DNA of 64,000 bases from Diplocarpon mali. Its lineage: Eukaryota; Ascomycota; Leotiomycetes; Helotiales; Drepanopezizaceae. Shown here one piece after another: positions 26,140 through 37,452 of the stretch (its first letter is position 1; each line of letters begins with the position of its first letter). The stretch covers positions 62,001-126,000 of the forward strand of contig JAENRP010000027.1 of NCBI GenBank assembly GCA_024741835.1, read 5' to 3'. The notes under the pieces were generated by a model that was given only the letters and a program-made list of their open reading frames with translations, ran no database searches and had not been told where the DNA came from. A program made the position numbers and the translations under genes.

Positions 26140-26849
26140 TAATTTAAAGCTTATACCCCCTCTGGCCTTGTAAGGCGATATAATATACTTAGTAGAGGAC
26201 TAGTACCCCTTTAGAGACCCTTCTTCCGACTAACTCCTATAATACGTAGAAGCAACTTAAAGAACAGCCTTAACGTTCGGTCCCTTCCTGAACTTAAGAA
26301 TCGAAAGAAGAGCTAATAGACTTAGCTAAAATAACTATCAATAGTTAGTAGCTCTCGGCTGACTCTAAAAGAAATTGTAGAATTTATAAGTTAAGGCATT
26401 TCCTGACCATAGCCCTTAGTAAGACGAAAACGTTATATAAGGACCTCTTACTTTAAGAGAATCAACCTTAAGATAATAATACTAGCACCTCTTAAGTTAA
26501 GCAACCTTTCAATTAGAAAGGACACCCTTTAAAACCCTGCGGAAGACGAATCCCTTATACTAGCCGACTCTACTAGCAAGCCTTAACTAGCCCCCTTTCT
26601 AAAACAAACCTTATATAATATAGAAGATATATCAACCTCTTTTAAATAAGAAGCCTTAATCCGACCTATCTCTTATACTAATATAAAGGCTAAGAGAGAC
26701 GACTTCTTTATATTACTAGGGTTCCGAACTAAGGCAGGCAAGAGATCTACTATATATAAGGATCGATTAGCAATAGAGGAACGCCTAATAGAATACTACT
26801 ATTAATATATCAAATAATAAGATTCGGTAGTTTAAAGTTTTTATAATTA

Positions 26850-27950
26850 CATTTAAAAGATAGAAGAAGCGACCGCATTTATAATTGCGCAATTGTAAGA
26901 AGAGCTTAGAACAACTTAAGAGACTAGCGTATACTAAAAGAACTTAGTAGAAGAGCAATAATATACGAACTCAATTAGCTAGCCAGCTACCCCTACTTTA
27001 TAAAGCCGACCTCTCTTTGAAAATCCTTATAAAGATCCCCTTACTACTTAGCTTAGATAGCCTATCGAAAGGGAACCCTATTCCAATACCCTTAACTTTA
27101 GAAGATAGAGTCGAACCTTTAAACTTAGTTGCTAGGTCCGCTTAGTAAAGATTAAGGATCTAAACCCCTTCTTAAGCAAAGGGGATATAAAGGTCGAGGA
27201 CTGGATCTTTAATATATAGTAGAAGATAAAGGTTAATTATATAGAGTTCTTTAATAAATCGGTTGCCTTAGTATATACTACTAGTTTAATAATAGGGGAC
27301 GCTTAAAGCTTAATCTAAGATCGGCTTATAAAAGGATCTATTAGATAAATTAAGATAGCTGCGTAGCTATTCCGAATCTTATAAAGGGCTTATAAAATTA
27401 GTAAAGAAACTAAGCGATAGATAGCTAAAGACGATTAAATGAAGCTTAAATAGGGAAATACCCCCTTTATAGCCTTTTAAGCCGACTTCTATAGACTAGC
27501 TTTTAAACTAAGGAAGTCGACTAACAACTAATATAAGGCGCTTTAGGATAAGGTAAAAGTGTCTTTGCTAAAGTAACTCTCTAATTAGAAGTTCGACTAC
27601 CCTAAAGACTTGGCCGAATGGTTTATAGATAAAGAGAACCGATAACTCTGCCTCTTATTATAACGCTTTAACTGAAACGAGTATTAGGCTAAAACTTCTA
27701 ACTAGCCCTCCTTTACCTTTTGACAAATGGGACCTATATGCTATAAACGAGCCTTAAGCTGTCCTTAAAAGGAATTGAACACTACCCTTAGACCTTTAGG
27801 ACTTAAAGACAATAAACGCGCCCTTTATAACCGAACCTTAAAGACTAACGACACTTGCTATAAGTATAGATAAAAAGGGCACTATAGCTAAGACTGCCTT
27901 AAATAATATAAGATTATACTAATAGAGAAAGGCCGCGACAAACTAGAGAA
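26850..27950 (+). pseudogene. gag region of gypsy IV
   Basis: The plus-strand frame reads as gypsy gag with many TAG/TAA codons. Readable parts include SKGDIKVEDWIFNI (about 27,175), a capsid-like region to 27,660 (YPKDLAEWFIDKENR) and a CX2CX4HX4C zinc-knuckle remnant near 27,850-27,895 in which the second Cys is Tyr (CYKYR.KGHYS.DC). It lies directly upstream of the protease region. Confidence 0.6.
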
Positions 27951-29099
27951 TAATGCTAAGACGATAGATAATATAAAGGAATCGGGAAACGAATTGCTTT
28001 AGGATTTCAAGTGTTACTCCTAGAGCGCAACTAATACTAAGAATCGGTCGACCTATTTAGGCTAATTAAAGGCTAGCAATTTATAACTTAGTGCCGACTC
28101 TATTAAAAAAGGCGCTATATTAACCTAATAGCCTTAATAGATTATAGGGCTAACGCCTTAGGAATTATCAATCGCAAGATACTCTCCTTTTTAACTATAT
28201 AGCTAAAGCTATCGACTTATTACTTTAAGAGACCGATCCCTTTATAAGGATTTGATAGATAACCTAGCGAGGTTGTTTAATAGGTTATACAAATAGATAT
28301 TATAATTAATAAATACGACTTTAAAGGACAGTTCTTCTTAGCTGCCGACTTAGGCTCGTACAATATGATCTTAGGTTGCAAGTGGCTAGCTGAATAAGAT
28401 ATAATTATCGATTATAAGAGGAAGAAGCTATATTAGCCCGACGTTTATTAATTAGATTAATAGGACGCCGACTGGAGAGACTAGCGATAGCTTAATAAGA
28501 CTAGCATCCTTAGACTGCCGAAAGCTCTTAAAGATCTCCCGACTAAGTCTAAGGATATGCTAATATAGGACTTCGATACCCGCTTAGCTAACTATAAATA
28601 ATAAAGAGAGGAACTTAATATTAATACCCTTTAATTAATAAGTATAGATATATCGATAATCTTAAGACTAGCCTTTAGAGTTAGCCTCTATTAGATTAAT
28701 ACTAAGATTAGGTCGGTTACGCTTATAGAACTAGATTACCTCTTTAAAAAAAGAGATAAGAGAACCCCTTATATCTAAACTCGATATAAAGCTATCATTT
28801 GCCTATTAGACTTAGGAATAGATTAGACCCTAATTTATATAATAGAAGAGGAAGAACCCGACGCGCTTAGTAAGTATAACGCTTTAGGACCTTAAGAGGC
28901 CTACGAGTTACGCGCCAAGTTACTACCCTTCCTTTATAACTTAGCTATATGCTTCTTTAAAAGCGCCGCGAATACGCTACCTCTATTATAGCTAATTAAT
29001 TATAAGATCGAATTCGAAGGACTACTACTAATAATGAAAACCGCCTACTTATATAAAATAAGTAAGCCTAAACTTAAGAAGATAAGGGAATACCTTATA

Positions 29100-30300
29100 A
29101 ATAATCTAAAGAAGGGATTTATATAACTATCTAACGCTACCTTCTTATCGCCTGTCTTATTTGTAAAGAAACCCGAAGGCGGCCTGCGGTTCTATATTAA
29201 TTATTAAGAGTTGAATAGACTTACTAAAAAAGACTAGTACCCCCTCCCTTTAATTATAGAAACCCTCAACTGACTTAGGAATGCGGCGCTCTTTATAAAG
29301 CTTAACGTCTGCTATACGTTTTATTATATCTTAATAAACCTTGACTCTATAATATAGGCAGCCTTTAAGACGAGGTACGGCTCCTTTGAACTAGTAGTAC
29401 TCCCCTTTGGACTATGCAATAGCCTAGCTACCTTTTAGTAGTATATTAATACTATTTTAATAGAATACTTAAATGACTTCTGCTTTATATATATCGATAA
29501 TATCTTAATCTTTTTAAAAATTAAGAAAGAGCACCGATAATACGTTAAATAGGTTTTAGAAAGATTACGCAAAGCTGGCCTATAGGTCGATATTAAGAAG
29601 TGCAAATTCGAAGTTACTAGCATTAGATTCCTAAGGTTTATTATTACTAACTAAAGAGTATAGGTCGACCTTGCTAAAGTTAAGGTTATTAAAGAATAGA
29701 CCCTCTTATTAATAAAGAAATAAGTGCAGTTGTTCTTAGGATTCTGCAACTTCTACTAAAGATTTATTAAAGCCTATAGTCGAATCGTGCGCCCTTTTAA
29801 TTAGCTAATAATAAAGGAGACTAGCCTAACGTTTGTCTTAACTAAGGAATAATAAGACGCGTTTGAATAATTAAAGAAGCGGCTGCTAAACGCGCCTACC
29901 TTATTATACTTTAAAAACCATTGACTAATAAGGATTAAGACCAACTGCTTAAACCTAGCGGCGGCCGGAGTACTTAATTAAAAAGATAAGGATGATGAAT
30001 AATAGTACCCTATTGCCTTCTTCTTTAAAGGATTATAAAATGCGGAATTATACTATAAAATCTATAATAAAGAGATGCTAGTAGTTATACTAGCTTTAAA
30101 AGAATAGGACGCAGAGTTGCAAAGTGTATTAAGCTTCCTAGTGATTATTAATTATAAGGCTTTAGAGTACTTTAGAACTAAAAAACTCCTTAATAAACGA
30201 TAAATCTGATAGATGGATATACTCTTAAGATATAATTACTAGATCACCTATCGCCTTAGAAAGGAGAATATAATAGCTGATATACTATTGTAGAAAGATA
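29100..30300 (+). pseudogene. reverse transcriptase and RNase H region of gypsy IV
   Basis: RT is clear despite stops: SPVLFVKKPEGGLRFYINY (29,150-29,205), KTRYGSFELVVLPFGLCNS (29,370-29,425) and the catalytic box FIYIDN (about 29,490), where the usual YVDD/YIDD has become YIDN. LGFCNFY.RFI follows at about 29,740. RNase H has the shifted NAELYYKIYNKEML (about 30,040-30,085; usual N.E..Y...EKE.LA). Order and motifs are those of Ty3/gypsy. Confidence 0.75.
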
Positions 30301-30579
30301 AACTTATACTTATTTAGAAAGCTATAAGAGAAGCTAAGAGAACCCGTTAGCTTCTTAACCTAGCTTATATTATTTAGGATCGTCTTATAATAGTTCTAGT
30401 TAATCCTATAATACTTAAGGAACGCTTTTCTATTAATAATTTCCGAATAATAGAAGAAGTCCTTAATGCTAACTAAACCTACAAGTCGCTGCAACTAAAG
30501 CGAGAGAAAGCTACTAGAAAAGAGACTCCTTAGACCCTACTAGAGGACGGATTACTTTTATATAATAGAAGGCTAGTAG

Positions 30580-31880
30580 TTTCTAAAGAACCGGACAATC
30601 TCCGCACCCGCCTACTCTACTAAATCCACAATAGTATATCGATAGCTTACCCTAGTAGAACTAAGACTATATAGTTCCTTTAATACTACTATTAATAGCC
30701 TATATACTGCTGCGACGCAAAGAGGTATATTGCTAACTATTATAACTGCCGACGTTTATATAAACCTTAAGATAAGACGCCAGGACTCCTTAAACTACTA
30801 CCTATCCCCTTATATATATAGGACGACCTGTTTATAGACTTTTATACTTTTAGATTAACTAGCAATAGCTATAATACTATATTTATTATAATTGACTAAC
30901 TCTTTAAGCGGCATATCTACCTATTAATAATAAAGAAGGCTACTGCGCAGACCGCCGCCTCCTTATTTTACTAATATATCTAAAGGTTTAAAGGGAGCCC
31001 TCTTATTATTACTAGTGACTGAAGACCTTAGTTTATCTCCGACTTTATAAACGAGCTATTAATGCTAGCGCGGGTTAAGCTTTAGCTATCGACCTCCAAA
31101 TACGCTTAGATAGATGGATAGACTAAGATTATTAACCAGATAATTGATATACGACTATACCCTTTTATTAACTACTTTTAAGATGATTAGGCCGACTTAC
31201 TCCCTGCTATAGATGCTGCTAGCACTGCTTGCCTGAATAAGTCAACTGGCCTCTTTCCCTTTATAATCGATTATAGCTATAAATCCCGCTTGGATTTTAA
31301 CTGGACCGCTTATACTACTAAGCACTCGAACCCTTAGGAGAAGCTAAATAGGGAAGAAGCGCAAGCATAGGCTAGAAGAATCGATAAAGCAGTCCAGTTT
31401 GCTTAAGAATCTATATTAGCAGCTTAAGAGAGATAATCCAAATAAGCAAATAAAAAGCGACGCTAACCTAACTTCGGCCTAAGAGACCTAGTATATATTA
31501 TAAAGAGAGCTTAGAAAACAGACCGATTATTTAATAAGCTCGACTTCCCTATTATAGGCCCTTTTAAAATCATTAGTCTAATCTACTACTCTTATAAGGT
31601 AGACCTACCCCTATCCTATCAAATATATAATATCTTCTACGCCGATAGACTAAGGAAAGCCGCTAATAACCCTTTGCCTAGGCAGATCAACCTACTAGCA
31701 GAACCTATTATTATTAATACCTATTTAGAATAGGAAGTCGACCAAATCTTAGCGTCTGATATATAGCGAAAGTAATTCTATTATAAAGTTAGCTAGGTAG
31801 GATAGGATCCTAACGATTAATAGTACCTTGCTAGCAATTTTAAAAACGCGGCTATATTGCTTAAGAAGTTCTACTCTGAT
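30580..31880 (+). pseudogene. integrase and chromodomain region of gypsy IV
   Basis: The integrase zinc-binding segment is partly readable near 30,610-30,770 (LLY.IHNS, RRLYKP). The catalytic core shows DDLFIDFYT (30,820), ITSD.RPQFIS (31,012-31,045) and TGLFPFIIDYSYKSR. The C-terminus at about 31,725-31,880 reads E.EVDQILASDI then YYKVS.VG.DPND and YLASNFKNA. This matches a chromodomain of the chromovirus type (E-V-E-x-I-L...Y-x-V-K-W-x-G-W). Chromodomains of this kind guide integration to marked chromatin. Trp codons of the aromatic cage are among those changed to stops. Confidence 0.7.
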
Positions 31881-32399
31881 TACCTTAATGCCTTTAGGCC
31901 CTTGGCGAGATTGCAAACCTAGTTAGAAACCGCCTTTAAAGACGAACTCAACCTAGACCACCTATTAAATAATGCCCTTAAGAATAAAGGTTATTACCAA
32001 ACGCACTAGTGATAATAGTAGATACCCTTATAACAATTTAACCTTAATAGAGACTAGGAATAAAGCATTAGACGCTAATGCACCTATTTGGAATATATAA
32101 TAAAGACTACCTTCCCTTTAAACTATTCTTATAATTCACCGCCTTACTACTTGCTATTCTTTACTATTCTATTCCTTTATTCTCAATTCTATACTAGTAC
32201 TTCTACTTAGATCTATTTCCTTATAAATACTTCTCCTTTCTACCACCTTTGCTTTGCTTTTACAAATTAATCAACTTGCTCTTCTAACCTATTGCTCTAC
32301 TACTATATATTATATTATTGAACTAAACTACTTGGCCAACTATTATTATAAGCGAACTAATAAATAACCCCTTTCCCTTTAATAATAAGACTACTACGC

Positions 32400-33600
32400 C
32401 TGCTATTACGCCTACCGACTCCCTTAACGTATAAGACAATTCTATGATCGGTATTAATAATGCTATAGCCTTCCTAATAGAGGAGGACCCTATGCAAGCT
32501 GCCCTCGCCTAATGGCTAATGGATGACTAACCTATAACGCTAACCAGGCTAGTTAAAAATACCTCTTCCCCCTTAGCTATAAGTAATACAAATAGCGAAT
32601 CCGAGAGCGACGAAGACGATAAACCTACGGCCTTGCTATCACCGACGCCCCTCCTATTTACAGACGAAGATAATGAACCTACCGCCTTACTAATGCCGAC
32701 CCCGACCCCCTTCCCATTTAGAAATAGCGCTACCCCTAGCAAGAAGGTCCCTCTTAACTAACTCTATAATAAGTTAAAGAATAAGAATAATAAAGATAAC
32801 CGACCTACGCCTATTAAGATAAAGAGGGATAGTATGCTAATAAAGAGGAAAGATAGCGCGATAATTAGAGAGTTACAACCTAGTAAGTTAAGACTCTTAA
32901 GGAATAACCTTTAAAAATAGCTACGCTAAAATATCTCTAATTAAGGCGAGACGTAGGTTAACCTAAGGCCTACTAGATTCAAAGCCTTTAAATAGCGCAT
33001 TTAGAAGATAGTTGTAAAAGCTGCGCAAAGCGAGGAACGCCTGCTTACTAATATTAATAAAGTAGTCGCAAAGATTAAGGCTAAAGGAGGAACTTTTATA
33101 TAAGGTAGCTATATAGTCTTTATTATACTATTTAAGGCAGTCGAGTTTAATTGCCTCTATAATAACCTTAATAAATAATCGCGCGAATTGAAAACCTTGC
33201 AAGCTAAAGTAAAGGAGGATACATTAAAGCTTAAGATATTATAAGATAAGAACAATAAGCTATAATAGTAAGTCGCCACTTATGCTATTATATAGAAGAG
33301 GAAGGCTACCCCTACTACTACTGCTAGCACTTCTGCCAAACGATAGAAGTCAAATTAGATAGATTAGCTAGAATAGATATACGAAAACTAATAATAATAA
33401 TGCGATCTTAAGGATCTATACAATAGAAAGCTTATTAGCGCATTCGACAACCTAAACGAACTGGTCGAGACTACTATTAAGACTATCCATACTAAAGGTG
33501 ATCTAATAAATGAAAAGATAAAGGGCTTCGTTAATAAGGCTGAAAATAGGATTATATACGACTTCATCTAAGAATAAGTTAAGATAAGGGCACCTTGCTT
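32400..33600 (+). pseudogene. additional coding-like region after pol in gypsy IV
   Basis: Downstream of the chromodomain and before the polypurine tract, one plus-strand frame is protein-like over about 1.1 kb, interrupted by stops. It has a Pro/Thr-rich part near 32,670-32,740 (NEPTALLMPTPTPF), a Lys/Arg-rich part (32,760-32,880), and a coiled-coil-like heptad stretch at about 33,180-33,260 (LKTLQAKVKEDTLKLKIL). A Thr/Ser-rich KATPTTTASTSAKR segment and an acidic NLNELVETTIKTIHTKGDL end follow. I do not recognise the family. Standard fungal gypsy elements end soon after integrase, so this is either a third ORF or captured sequence. Confidence 0.45.
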
Positions 33601-33619
33601 CTTAAGAGGGGAGGGGTGA

Positions 33620-33913
33620 TATTACAATACAGTTATACTATAGTTGCGACAAAAGCATAAGAACTATCTAAGCAGAAATAGAGGCGAAACAGACTAATAC
33701 AATAGATACGCCGCACCTTTACTATACCTTTCCTTTAGTAGATAGAATATGACTTATTAATAGAAATCGACTTCTAAGAGTCGTAGGCTAAGGAGAGCAT
33801 ATTAGGAAGAAGGCTCCCTACTTTGTATATACTCCTTAGCTTTAAATTCTATACGATTTGGCAGCCTTGATCTTAATGACTTTATCGACTTATGCCTTGC
33901 TTCCGCCGTCACA
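33620..33913 (+). repeat. 3' LTR of gypsy IV
   Basis: 294 bp, same length as the 5' LTR, starting with a RIP-altered TATTACAATACAG and ending CCGCCGTCACA. It follows a polypurine tract and is flanked on the right by CCTTT. Confidence 0.85.
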
Positions 33914-36040
33914 CCTTTTATATGGCCTTACTTGACTCTTTATACTTAAATAACCTGAAAACAGTCGAATAAGCCCTCTCTTATACTAACGCTAATAAAT
34001 AGCGATCTGCGATTAACTCTAAGTATAATTCCCTTGCTTATAAGAATATATAGGTGGTAATAAAATGCTTAAAACTCTTTAAAGATAATAGAGTACTTGG
34101 ATTGAGACTTATCTTTAAAATAAAAAGAGATTAAAATGGGGAAATCTCCTAATAGAAGGTTAGATTCGTTATATAAGGCTATATATAATAACAAGGTCGA
34201 GATTATAATTAGACATTTGCTAGAGTTTGCAAATCTGCAGTTTAAAAGATCGCAATTGCGCTTATAGCGCTATACAACTTTAAGCTAGATTAGTTCGATA
34301 TTAAAACAGCTTTCCTTAATTTAGAAGCTGACTTTGACATTTATATCAAGTTACCTCTTAGATATACTTAAGATAAGGTTATTCTTTTACCTTAAGACTA
34401 CTATCTTAAGCTTTTTAAGGCCTTATATAGCTTGAAGTAATCTCTATAACTATAGTAAGAAAAGCTATAGTCTAAGCTATAAAAGCTTGATTTTCAACCT
34501 TTTAATATTAATAATTGTATATATATTAACTGCGCCTCTTAGATTCTTATTATTACCTATATTAACGACTTCCTTATAGTAGTAAAGAAGGGTAATATAT
34601 ATAATAAGTTTAAGAGAGATCTTCGCAACCTTTTTAAGATTATAAATAGCGAACCGACTAACTACTTCTTAAGAGTATATATAGTTAGAGATCGATAAAA
34701 TAGAACGATCTTACTTTATTAAAACGCCTATGTTAATAAGGTTCTTAAACGTTTTTATATGACTAATTGCAAGAGCGTATTAACGCCTTTTGCTAGTAGC
34801 TATAAAGTTCATATAGTCAAATTTGAAGGCTAAGCCACTTTATAGGAAGTGAAGCTATACTAAGAGATCTGTGGTTCTTTATAGTACCTTGCGCATTATA
34901 CGCGTTAGGATATACTATACTACTGCTCTATTCTTAGCAAATTCCTTACTAACCCTTTGCTATAATATATAGTAGCTTTAAAATGAGTTTTATAATACTT
35001 ATAGGGAATGCGATTCTATTATACTACCTTTAGAAGTAAAATAACTGACCTAGAGCTTTAGAAATTGCATAGCTACTGCGATTCTAATTAAGCAGGTAAT
35101 AGAGGAAGTAGAGCCTCCTATTCTAAGGCCGTCTTCTTCCTTAATAATAGTATAATTACCGCCTCCTTTAAGCAATAAACTATTATCGCTCTCTTATCTA
35201 TAAAGGTAAAGTATATTACTATATGTAAATTCGTATAAGAGGCCTCTTAGATATGCTAAGTACTTAAGGAAATAGGCTATGCTAGCGACGACGCTACTAA
35301 AGTCGAGATGATTTGCAATAACTAAGGAGCCCTTTATCTTACTAAAAACCCCGAATATCATTAGAGAATAAAGCATATTGATATCAAGTTCTATTATATT
35401 CGGCAAGAGCTTCGGAAAGGCCATTTGGATCTCTAGTATACTAATACTAAAGACAACGCTGCCGATGGACTTACTAAGAGCTTAAATAGCTTTAATTACG
35501 CCGCCTTTATTAAATTGTTAAATATAAAGGTTTTGCACCTTAATTAAGAGGTGATTTTTTTTATACCTCTATTATAGGGTGATTTTTTTTTACACTTCTA
35601 TTAAGGGGTGATTTTTTACTCCTGGGCCAGGCCTGCGAGTTGATTTTGACTTACTAAGGAGTGGATTTCGCGCTAGCGAACTCTACTCTATTTCCTATAT
35701 CTATAGGTTGATTTTTTATACGAAACTGTAAATTATAATAAAAGTTATAACGTTATATGTGTTGCTAGCAAGTACCTTTAAAGGTCTCTCTAAAGGGGTG
35801 TGTTGCAGGTATGCCTATTATATATTTGTCATATGATCTGTCATATAATATATTATATATATAATGTGTTATATAACTTGCTATATAACTTAGTAGCAGC
35901 CCTTATTAAATAGCTTGTAGTTAGAGAGCTCTTATGAATTAAGATATAAGACACCTAATATCGTCGTTTGCACCTTATACTTCTTTATACCCTCTTCTAG
36001 TTTACTATCAAGTTCACTATCAGAGAACCTTCTTGCTACA
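33914..36040 (+). mobile_element. copia III, right part (RT, RNase H, 3' LTR)
   Basis: The copia III frame resumes after gypsy IV. RT (about 34,010-34,810) shows RLIFKIKRD, ALIALYNFKLD.FDIKTAFLN (34,263-34,320, the usual QMDVKTAFL) and INDFLIVVKKG at about 34,563-34,595 (YVDD degraded to YIND). RNase H (about 35,070-35,510) has AYCDSN.AGN, IKVKYI, YLTKNPEYH.RIKHIDIKFYYIR and NAADGLTKSL. A 3' untranslated region carries one palindromic unit (35,609-35,640) and the polypurine tract AAAGGGGTG, then the 3' LTR. The right LTR end is the edge of the AT-rich block. Confidence 0.75.
35801..36040 (+). repeat. 3' LTR of copia III
   Basis: Begins TGTTGCAGGTATGCC directly after the purine tract and ends CTTCTTGCTACA. 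This is a plausible TG...CA LTR of about 240 bp with dense TA repeats in its first half. No partner LTR was found in the window, so the right end is inferred from the CA terminus and the change in composition. Confidence 0.6.
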
Positions 36041-37452
36041 ATTATCAAGCCGTTTATCAATTTTTGGAGCAGCTCCTAGCAGAGCTCTAACGAAAGATTT
36101 AGAAGCTGGCCACAGACGATGTTGACGGGGTTATCGAAGGCCTTATAAGGCTTAGGTCTACGTTTTCTAGGATACGTTCAGTCTGGTCGGGCGCGATGAA
36201 GCACTGATACCTTTGCTACAGATCCGAAACTTGACAAAGCCATCATCTCGGAATTTATGGTAGGACACCTCGAGACCCGAGATAACGATGCCGAGCCGTT
36301 TAAGCTACCCTGGGGCGCTTTGGCAATAGTGATATGCGGATGCATGGAATTGTGAGATGCACAGCATCACTTCGCCGGGCTAAGACTCGGAATTGGGACA
36401 CGAATGCTTCCAAGAGCGCGATACTGCAACGTTTTGGTGAGAAGTTTCAAAACCGACACAAAGAGATCGTTATTCGCTTTTAGCAGTTCTCGGTGATCTG
36501 CTCTTCGTCATCATGGCCATTCTCGTATCAGAGTTGCTTCCATGCGCAAAGGGGCTCCGTCACAAGAGCCGCGTACCGAAAATGCAATCAGGCTCTTTTC
36601 CTCGGCCTAGCCAAAGAAAGCTTCTGATAACGTATCTAAAACTTGGAAAGAGATCAAGTGATCTCTTTCCAAGTTCAAGCTATACTAGATTTATTTGGTC
36701 TTTGTCTACTAGCAATGACTTGGATGTTTACGAGCGTGGCTGGGAACGAGAATACTATCATTGTTATTTTCAATAGCGCAACTACTTCAGGTTATCTACG
36801 ACTCTTTCGCAAGCAATCACCAGTCTCATATTTCTTTTTTGGCGAAGTTTCTCGGCCAGGAAAAGCACTCCATGTGACTCATGCAGTGAAGCCCGCGCTG
36901 AATTCGAGGTGGTATGATTAGTATTACCTACCTATGCATGACCTTAGCGGATAGTCTCCACTGAACTTAGTACCTCGTGACATCTTACTATGAAGCAAAA
37001 TGGCATTGAAGGGAAGTGACGGAGGCCGCTATAATCATGGTCAAATATAATTCAGTCACCTCTCCAAATTAACAGTGTCGGGGGCGTTCAATGTATTTCT
37101 ATAGACAGATTGTTAGGTTAATTTACGGGCAATCGCTATTATTTTTCTGGCTAAACTCAGGATATGTTGATTTGAACTCAGTGGCATCCACAAACAGTTA
37201 TCTTATAATATTTTGTTTTTGATAATGACCGGCAGCTAGCCGAAGTCGGTTCAGGGGTTCGTCGCTAATTCACAAGGACAAAAAACCATCTTGTGGCGCA
37301 GGACTGGAAACATCTGTTGCCATATAATCTGCGTTCCTTGACGAGCTAACTTCTCTTGCCTCTATATCATTCATGCAGGGTGTATATAGATCACATAGAT
37401 TATCTCGCATTAGTTTCCAAAAATTGCTCTCTGTTCTCTGAAGATTTCGTAG
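36041..37452. other. gene-poor stretch with a strong palindrome
   Basis: Composition returns to normal here. Overlapping short frames at 36,513-36,921 have no recognisable family and are split by the palindrome at 36,640-36,675. I see no supported gene. Confidence 0.4.
36640..36675. repeat. 36-bp near-perfect palindrome
   Basis: Left arm AACTTGGAAAGAGATCA (36,640-36,656), two-base centre AG, right arm TGATCTCTTTCCAAGTT (36,659-36,675). The arms match at all 17 positions. It could form a hairpin or cruciform or be the footprint of an inverted duplication. No T-run follows. Confidence 0.9.

Larger units (their letters stand above)
25846..33913 (+). mobile_element. gypsy element IV, complete chromodomain-type Ty3/gypsy, inserted into copia III
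   Basis: 8,068 bp with 294-bp LTRs at both ends and a 5-bp target duplication CCTTT (25,841-25,845 and 33,914-33,918). A polypurine tract (AAGAGGGGAGGGGTG) precedes the 3' LTR. Order on the plus strand: gag with a zinc-knuckle remnant (about 27,840-27,900), protease (about 28,330-28,440), RT (about 29,130-29,640), RNase H (about 29,860-30,300), integrase (about 30,580-31,500), a C-terminal chromodomain (about 31,725-31,880), then an additional coding-like region (about 32,400-33,600). The two LTRs differ only by transitions in my alignment. Stops are frequent in every domain, so no product is made. Confidence 0.85.

Noticed and set aside
32527..32742. 71-codon minus-strand Gly/Ser/Val-rich frame
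   Set aside because: Opposite to the coding direction of gypsy IV; the sense strand gives the Pro/Thr-rich post-pol region.
1..36040. Centromere
   Set aside because: A long AT-rich, RIP-mutated retroelement block can be a centromere in ascomycetes, but the sequence alone gives no mark of it; an AT-rich isochore is an equal explanation.
36513..36921. Two overlapping plus-strand frames of 87 and 92 codons
   Set aside because: They run through the 36-bp palindrome, disagree with each other and show no domain.
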